This document shows positions 57,083 through 64,000 of a stretch of 64,000 nucleotides of DNA, in pieces. Made by a program: the position numbers and the translations under genes. Origin of the DNA: Diphasiastrum complanatum (taxonomy: Eukaryota > Streptophyta > Lycopodiopsida > Lycopodiales > Lycopodiaceae). Below the pieces are notes generated by a model. That model searched no databases, had not been told where the DNA came from, and saw only the letters and a program-made list of their open reading frames with translations. Every line of letters begins with the position of its first letter. Positions within the stretch are counted from its first letter, which is position 1. Location: assembly GCA_029204225.1 (NCBI GenBank), contig MU832585.1:1-64000 (forward strand), in the 5' to 3' direction.

Positions 57083-60000
57083 TGTAGCGCAGGCATCCCA
57101 AAGGGAGTCGGGAACCACGACTTAGCTTCCCAGCCTTCAACACTTGCCATCCAAACCCACTTGACATACAAGCAGCCAACTCGCCAACAACGATCAGACT
57201 TAACCAACTTGAAGTTCCGAAAACCAACATTGAGATCCAGCTTGGCGCCATGCCAGATCGGGGGTCCTGATGTGGGTGACTTCCCTCCAAGCAAGCCGCC
57301 CGACATACATCAAACTTAACCAACTCGAAGCTTCGTTACAAACGAGTAACATCCATTCCAAGCAAGTGGTCTGACTTACATCAGACTTAACCAACTGAAA
57401 GCTTCGTCACGAGCACTGGAAGCCAACCTGGTGCCGCGCCAGACTGGACAACCATAAACAGGTAACTTCCACCCAAGCAAGCCATCCAACTCAGTCGACA
57501 GGTTAGAGCCCATTCCCCAAGAGCTTAACCCATTCACATTCATGCAAGGAACACTCAAAACCACAAGCCGCGAAAGATATGGAAACAACCAGTTCCTAAA
57601 CCAAATGGTCCCGACAGCATACCACTGACACCACGGACCGAATGGTCCCGACGGCATACCGCTGGCGTCCAGAGATACGACCCTCAGCTATGTGCCAACT
57701 TAAAAATTTTGAAGCGACCTTACAACTGGCGCTTTTATCAAACACTGAAACCTTGAAGGTAATCAGAGTCGGTTTGAGGAAAAAATCCCACTTTATTGAT
57801 AAATCTGAGAAGGCTACATTTCAAGTGTGTGACCGACCCTAGTCTTCGGGGCGCTAGCATGCCAAGGCGAGAGCCATGACAACATTCCCGCAAGGGAGGC
57901 TGAGACTTGGTTGGAGCTCGCCCTGAGTCGCAACCCGCACTCCCCTATAGTATTGGTGGGATTCGGCACCCCCCCTTATAGCAATCACTTTACCCAGGCT
58001 GGTAAAGCACGTCTTTCTCTCTCTAGAAAGTCATTTTCTCTCTCTAGATTTTATTGATCCCCAGGCTTCCTTTAGTCATGCCTAAATCGTGTGAGGTGAT
58101 TGCACATCGATCTGAGCTCTCTGGACTTCGCTAGAACTAATCAAAGATTTTCAGCCATAGGAACTTGGTGTCGGCTGGATTCTGGTCACAGTGGCACCGG
58201 CGCCGTTGGCAAGGGGAACAGCAGGGGCGCTGCTGGCGCCGGGGACAATGCTGGCGCCAGTGGTGCAGGAAGTAAAGCTTATGAAGATAGCTTTACAACA
58301 TCCACCCCACCTTTATAAAATCTGATGTTCTCATCAGATCTCAGATTAAAGTAAAGGTGTCTCCCAATTAGAATAAATATACATTTAAGCTACTTGGCAC
58401 AATACTCAATTTACTGGCCACTTTTTATTAACATTGAAAGCTGGCACACCACAAGTCGGAGGCTCAGCTCTTTGTACTGAAAAATCACATAACTTGAAAA
58501 ATATCTCTTTGTCTGGGAAAAACGTAGATTTTATTTCGCTTACGTAAAACCCAAGAACCTTTAACTGGTGACAGAGGCCTTTCTTTGAAATGTTCGCCCT
58601 TGTCGTTTCTGACTTTCGACTTTGGAACTATTTTGATCTCCTAATTTGTCCTTGATGCACTTTGTGTTGAGCTCCATGAGCTCCAGATTTGATCAGTTCC
58701 GCACAGGTATGAAGGCTCCCTGAGCCAAAGGATATTGTTTGATTGCCCACTTTATGGTCCACTCCGTGCCTTGTTGCTTCTGCACCTTGATTTCTCTCCT
58801 TGTCCCAGCCTAATTCTGATACATTTCCTTCTTGGCTCTTTAACGTAGGCAAAGATTGAGTACTCCGCAATGCACCTCTCACTTAGCTTGAAGTAGCTCT
58901 TTGAATCAGCCCAAATGTAACCATTGACCTCGTGGAGAGCCAAAGGGTCGCACCAGTTTGATCCGCATACGAACTATCTCTTAGCGTCCGTTCGAAATAC
59001 CAAGTCTCTCATTGAAGACTCAATTTTCACAGTTCCTTCATTGATCAGCTGCCTTACACGTAACACAAGCCAACGTACTCATATGTTTCCTCATCATTGC
59101 TGGTCCAGAGAAAGCCTATAACAAGCTTTCCTTTCCACACCAAAAACTTGTCAACTTATTAGGTCCAAAGTTCGCTAGTCTCCTCGTGTGAGTATGGCTA
59201 GGTCACATTGAATTTGCCCCCGTTTTGATAAACTTTCATTCAAAATTTGCCCCAAGAGAGAGGTGTGTGTGATAGTTCCCCTCCACTTGTAAAATCAGCT
59301 GATCGGACTTAGAGTAGAGTTCTTCGAACAAAAAGCCTTTCCAACACTTTGCTTCCCATCTGCTAGGATTATGGCTCGATCCAACTTGTTGCCAATCTCC
59401 GAAGAGGATCCTAGTCTTTGCCCTTTGAGGAAAATCCCAACTGATACTGGATATCACCCATGCTCAGTGAGTTTCAGTTCCGAAGGTGGCCGTCCCAAAA
59501 TGAAGACCAACTGCTCAATAGAAGATCTCCTCTGAAATTGCCCTTTTCAACTTTTGACTTCCTGCTTGCGTCTGGTGGGCGTTGTCGCAAATGAAACTAA
59601 CCCAAGAAATAGGCTAGCGATCCATCCTTTGCAAACATTGAGTCGTTTCATGTGCGATTACTTGAACTGCAAATCTGCCCCATAGATTCTGTAGTCTTCT
59701 TTGTTTGATGGTATCAGCCTTCAAAAGAAAAGTTCCTTCTCGAGCCATCAGCTCCGTATCACAAGCAATCATGCAAACCAAACAAAGCACGAGTAGATGG
59801 TCCTGCCAACGGACCTTTGCCAAGCCGCGCCCATACAAATGGATCACAGAATCAGCCCACATAGGACATCCCTCCAACTATCCGTGCTTTCACCATTAAG
59901 TAGCACTTTGCCTCATTCACGCCCCACCACTTTTTGGTCGATAGCCCTTATAGCTAAACGATCGGCAGCTATCCCGCACCGGCAGCTAACCACCCGTGCT

Positions 60001-61444
60001 TTACACCCGAATTCAAGCAGCATCTCTGTATCAATGGTTAACCCGTACAGTTCGAATATGGCACCCCGCACCCCACAAGGCACAGATCGTGCTTACACCA
60101 ACCTAATGGACCGTGCTTACATCTCAAGGACAGCACCTTGACACATCAAGTCCCCCGTTCTGCCGACCACCCCGACTGTGGACGCACCTATGCTTACACT
60201 GTGGGCTGCTGCACCTTGCACAACAGTTGTCTTGATGAACCCCAAACAGTGGCCATTTCAGTGAGATCCACATAGCTGACCGGCCAGTCGGCCTTGATAC
60301 CACATGTAGCGCAGGCATCCCAAAGGGAGCCGGGAACCACGACTTAGCTTCCCAGCCTTCAACTCTTGCCGTCCAAACCCACTTGACATACAAGCAGCCA
60401 ACTCGCCAACAACGATCAGACTTAACCAACTTGAAGTTCCGTAAACCAACATTGAGATCCAACCTGGCGCCATGCCAGATCGGGGGTCCCGATGTGGGTG
60501 ACTTCCCTCCAAGCAAGCCGCCCGACATACATCAAACTTAACCAACTCGAAGCTTCGTTACAAATGAGTAACATCCATTTTAAGCAAGCGGTCTGACTTA
60601 CATCAGATTTAACCAATTGAAAGCTTCGTCACGAGCGCTGGAAGCCAACCTAGCGCCGTGCCAGACTGGACAACCATAAACAGGTAACTTCCACCCAAGC
60701 AAGCCATCCAACTCAGCCGACATGTTAGAGCCCGTTCCCCAAGAGCTTAACCCATTCTCGTTCATGCAAGGAACACTCGAACCATAAGCCACGACAGATA
60801 TGGAGACAACCAGTTCCTGGACCAAATGGTCCCGAGAGCATACCGCTAGCGCCACAGACCGATTGGTCCCGACGGCATACCGCTGGCGTCCTAGAATACG
60901 ACCCTCAGCTATGTGCCAACTTAAAAATTTTGAAGCGGCCTTACAACTGGCACTTTTACCGAACACTGAAACCCAAAAGGTAATCAAAGTCGGTTTGAGG
61001 AAAATCCCACTTTATTGATAAATCTGAGAAGGTTACATTTCAAGTGTGTGACCGACCCTAGTCTTCGGGGTGCTAGCATGCCAAGGCGAGAGCCATGACA
61101 ACATTCCAGCAAGGGAGGATGAGACTTGGTTGGAGCTCGCCTTGAGTCGCAACCCGCACTCCCCTATAATATTGGTGGGATTCGGCACTCCCCCTCATAG
61201 CAAGCACTTTACCCAGGCTGGTAAAGCACGTTTTTTTCTCTCTAGGATTTTCTCTCTCTATATTTTATTAATCCGCAGGCTTTCTTTAATCATGCCTAGA
61301 TCGTGTGAGGTGATTGCACATCGATCTGAGCTCTCTGGACTTCGCTAGAACTGATCAAAGATTTTCAGCCATAGGAACTTGGCGCCGGCTGGATTCTGGT
61401 CACAGTGGCGTCGAAGTAAAGCTTATGAAGATAGCTTTACAACA
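57083..61444 (-). mobile_element. Family-A element with target duplication
   Basis: 3' LTR 57083-58300 (1218 bp), interior 58301-60304 (2004 bp), 5' LTR 60305-61444 (1140 bp). Target duplication GAGAT at 57078-57082 and 61445-61449 is perfect. Primer site 60291-60302 (minus TGGTATCAAGGC, two mismatches). Polypurine tract 58301-58314. Both LTRs share AAGCTTATGAAGATAGC near the outer end, unlike other copies, which confirms that they belong together. The 5' LTR lacks most of the GGCGCC-rich segment. Hairpin motifs are partly decayed. No coding domain. Confidence 0.95.
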
Positions 61445-61449
61445 GAGAT

Positions 61450-62757
61450 GGACAATCACTGCTATTGAAGCTCTGCACACAGCTTATGAGGATTTTCAAG
61501 TGTTTCTTTTCAGATGGTGTTGTAGCAGCTATTCATGCCAAGTGTGTCACCATTATGCGGAAGGATTTTTACAACTATGTTCAGGCTATGCGACACACAT
61601 GAGAAATTTGCTGAGTGCTTCCATCTAGTTTTGTTCTTTCCCCCAAAACTGGTGACTGAAAAAGAAAAAAACGAAAGCAACCTCAACTGACCCAACTGAT
61701 ATTGTGGGTGCAAAGTGGGCGAGTCTCATATAGGAAGAGGTCTCTTGGTACTCCTCAAAAAGCCAAAGACTTTCATAGACCTCTCCATTCAAGGATATTA
61801 TGAGAGCAGTTTCTTCTTCTTCTTCTGAATCTCCTAGGTATCCTAAATCTTCTTCCAAATCTTCTTCTCGGTCTCCTCCTAAGTCTCCTAGGTATCCTAA
61901 ATCCCCATCCAAATCTTCTTCTCAGTCTTCTCATAAATCTCCTCCTATGTCTTCTCATAAATCTCCTCCTATGTCTCTCCCTATTACGTCTCCTCCTCCA
62001 CCGTTAGGAGCAGAGTTAGACCAATTTGTAAAGCTAAAGGTCGACTCATTTTTTGATGATCATTCATTTTTTGGTTTTTTTGTATCACTTTTTGCACCCC
62101 CTGGATTCACATTTGTAGATTCTCCAAAATGTGTATAGTATGACCAATTACTTTCTACACATCTTAAATCTCTCGGTGAACATTACAATTTTTAGATGCC
62201 ACTTAGCAAAATTAATCATCCCCTTAGCAAAGTAGACAGAAGTGAATTAGAAAATAAGGATAACATGTTAGGAGACAATGTAGGAGTGAGGGATCTTCAG
62301 TATTGGATGGAGATTTTTCAAACTCCAATTTTTATTATAATAGATGTCGCATTGTTTCCTATCCATTTTATGAGTGCTTTCTAGTACACTCAGTGATGAT
62401 AATAAATATCAGAGAGGGAACACCATTGCTTGTGCTTCCATACATACACAAGTAAGTATATGCTTTTCACATTTAAATTAGTTGAATTTTTCATATGAAT
62501 TGTGATTTTACTTACAGTCTAAAAAGCATGTTGATTTCTAATTGCAGTGGCCATTGGAGCTTATATGTTTTGTCTTTGTATCTCAATAATGAGGGTGTAT
62601 GTAGTCCGATTTCTATAAAGATGAACTCTATTACACACTCTCACAAGGAAGCGATGAGCCTCATCTAAAGAGTAGTGAAAATCTTTCCAGTGCCAGGTGC
62701 AACAGCGTATACAAAGCTCACTATGTTTTCGTGTACAAGAGCTCTTGCCTAGATCCA
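61450..62757 (+). pseudogene. Relic with Ulp1/C48 cysteine peptidase exons
   Basis: Plus strand. A possible exon 61514-61690 after TTTTCAG reads A-K-C-V-T-I-M-R-K-D-F-Y-N-Y and K-F-A-E-C-F-H-L-V-L-F-F-P. Then a Ser/Pro-rich repetitive stretch (61800-62010). At 62411-62451 the frame L-L-V-L-P-Y-I-H runs into donor GTAAGT (62452); acceptor TTGCAG ends at 62547, and the joined frame continues N-G-H-W-S-L-Y-V-L with S-I-K-M-N-S-I-T-H-S-H-K-E-A. This is the Ulp1-type (SUMO protease-like, C48) active-site region: the His is present (H-W), the Asp of the usual L-D-S reads Asn, and no catalytic Cys segment follows. A TAA interrupts at about 62667. Such domains also occur inside plant DNA transposons; which applies here is open. 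The family-A element's right duplication lies at its left edge. Confidence 0.6.
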
Positions 62758-62879
62758 AATTGTATATGATAACTCATCAAAAATTCAAGTTGATCAAGAG
62801 TAATTGGGTGGTCTTCAACCTCTCATGAACGTAGGTCATGGTAAATCTATTCAAGCATCCTCAAATGTCACTTTTTAAC

Positions 62880-62892
62880 TTGGTATCAGAGC
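62880..62892 (+). promoter_or_regulatory. Primer-binding site of a plus-strand copia copy
   Basis: TTGGTATCAGAGC, perfect initiator tRNA-Met-type site. The LTR would end just before it (…TTTTTAAC) but its start was not found. Confidence 0.75.
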
Positions 62893-63126
62893 TAGATCCA
62901 TGCATGCTTAAAGGTAGATAATCTTGAAACAAGATTTTGTGTGAAATATCTAGGTTTGAGAGTGCTCTTAGATCTTGATCCTCATCTAGCTTCAAATGAT
63001 TGCTAGATTTGGTTGTTGGATCATGAGTGAGGATTTAATGTGTGGAAAGTGTAGGCCATGTGTGAGTTGCATCCACTTTGGAATTTTGTAGCAATCAAAG
63101 TATAGAAATTTGTTGGTTGAAGTCAA

Positions 63127-63495
63127 TTGATTGAAAATGGATGTAATTTCAAGTTTGATTGCAATACTTGCTTTATTATCAAGAAAGGAAATGTCATTGC
63201 CAAAGAGATTAGAAATGGTAGGCTTTTTAAACTTGATCTTTGTGTGAGATCTAATCACAATTTGGATGTGATGGAAGTAAAAGGAGAGCTTGTTTCTCAA
63301 GAGGAGAGATTGGACCATCCAAATCTCAAATCCATGGAGGTTGGCTTTGATGTTGATGTCAAGAATTTTGTTTCAAGTGTGAATGGAAGTGCTTCTAATG
63401 TTGTTGGTGTCAAGGATCTTGCAAGGCTCAAGGAGGAGACAAGTGAAGAAGAAGGTGTAGAGCATCAATCTCTACAACTAAGCACACCAAGGTGA
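63127..63495 (+). pseudogene. Copia pre-integrase fragment
   Basis: An open stretch reading I-E-N-G-C-N-F-K-F-D, I-I-K-K-G-N-V-I-A-K and R-N-G-R-L-F-K-L-D-L is the segment just before the copia pre-integrase zinc finger; D-H-P-N-L-K-S-M matches the finger itself. It begins only about 230 bp after the primer site, so gag and protease are deleted. The rest is polar linker-like. Same family type as 13994-18646 but not an obvious copy. Confidence 0.75.
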
Positions 63496-64000
63496 TCATC
63501 AAGATCCAAGGAGGAGACATGAAGGCTTGCTTTCATGGGAAAGGATATGGAAAGGGAAGGCACTATCTCATCCACTTCTAGCACTTCATGACTTCTTTGA
63601 TAGATGAATCAAGTTGCTTTAATGGTGTCAAAATCTCAAAGTAGACTTGAGATAATTCCACATGATTATGATGCTTTGATGGGATATTAAAATTTTGTGA
63701 TTTTTGATTCTCCATAAGATTGAATTTCATTAGTTTATGTTTATAATATCTAACTACTTGCTCTTGGATTTTATGCAAGTAGGATTGGTCAATTCATCCA
63801 ACACGATGTTTTTACATGTTGTGAGGCAATTTGTAAATAAATTATGAGAATAAGTGAATCATCCTCCGAGGAAAATTATATCCATAATGTTGTATTTAGC
63901 CTCATGAGATCTGAGACTAGCATGGAAATGAATCATGAAGAAATGATGCAAAATCTTTATTATTCTAGCATGCATAGTCTTGCCAATCTTGATGTGTGTA
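63496..64000. other. No recognised gene
   Basis: AT-rich, short random frames; may be further interior of the fragmentary copia copy or an LTR. Confidence 0.35.

Overview
This window looks like gene-poor, transposon-rich DNA from a land plant with a large genome. A fern is the best guess (inference), because the one intact gene is a very long PLS-type pentatricopeptide-repeat (PPR) protein of the kind that is abundant in ferns and lycophytes. Introns with GT/AG borders, plant-type Ty1/copia and Ty3/gypsy retrotransposons, long GA/CA microsatellites and AT-rich spacers all fit this. I see no bacterial-type gene organisation.

Layout. 1-2296: broken plus-strand Ty3/gypsy copy (hairpin-rich leader, protease, reverse transcriptase), then non-coding DNA and microsatellites. 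4583-5802: solo LTR with a perfect target duplication, just upstream of the PPR gene. 5803-10698: leader and coding region of the PPR gene. 13238-13640: gene relic. 13994-18646: largely complete minus-strand copia element. 19125-20965: minus-strand multi-exon gene relic with phase-compatible introns, cut off near the copia LTR. 21060-25560: LTR and leader pieces of three or more elements with tandem repeats. 26778-29085: gene relic interrupted by a 1.1-kb palindrome. 29639-33526: 5'-truncated chromovirus ('family B') whose pol frame is still open. 36762-41536, 43139-47388 and 57083-61444: three copies of a non-coding LTR retrotransposon ('family A'), mixed with copia remains (41537-42545, 47389-51009), a solo family-B LTR (52499-53418) and gypsy remains (54020-55860). 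61450-62757: relic with a Ulp1/C48 peptidase signature. 62880-63495: another copia fragment.

How the parts relate. Family A has LTRs of about 1.2 kb, a tRNA-Met-type primer site, a polypurine tract and 5-bp target duplications, but I recognise no protein in its 2.0-2.7 kb interior. It resembles family B in the LTR core, the LTR ends and the segment before the polypurine tract. Its leader, an array of GTGCT...AGCAC hairpins, matches the leader of the gypsy copy at 1-480, whose pol is family-B-like. The simplest reading is that A is a non-autonomous passenger moved by B-type proteins, with the hairpin array as a candidate recognition signal. This is my main proposal for an undescribed system; it rests on sequence pattern only.

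The PPR gene is the only feature likely to do cellular work here (organellar RNA processing or editing). It ends early in its E+ region, where a one-base change of frame would extend it by about 42 residues.
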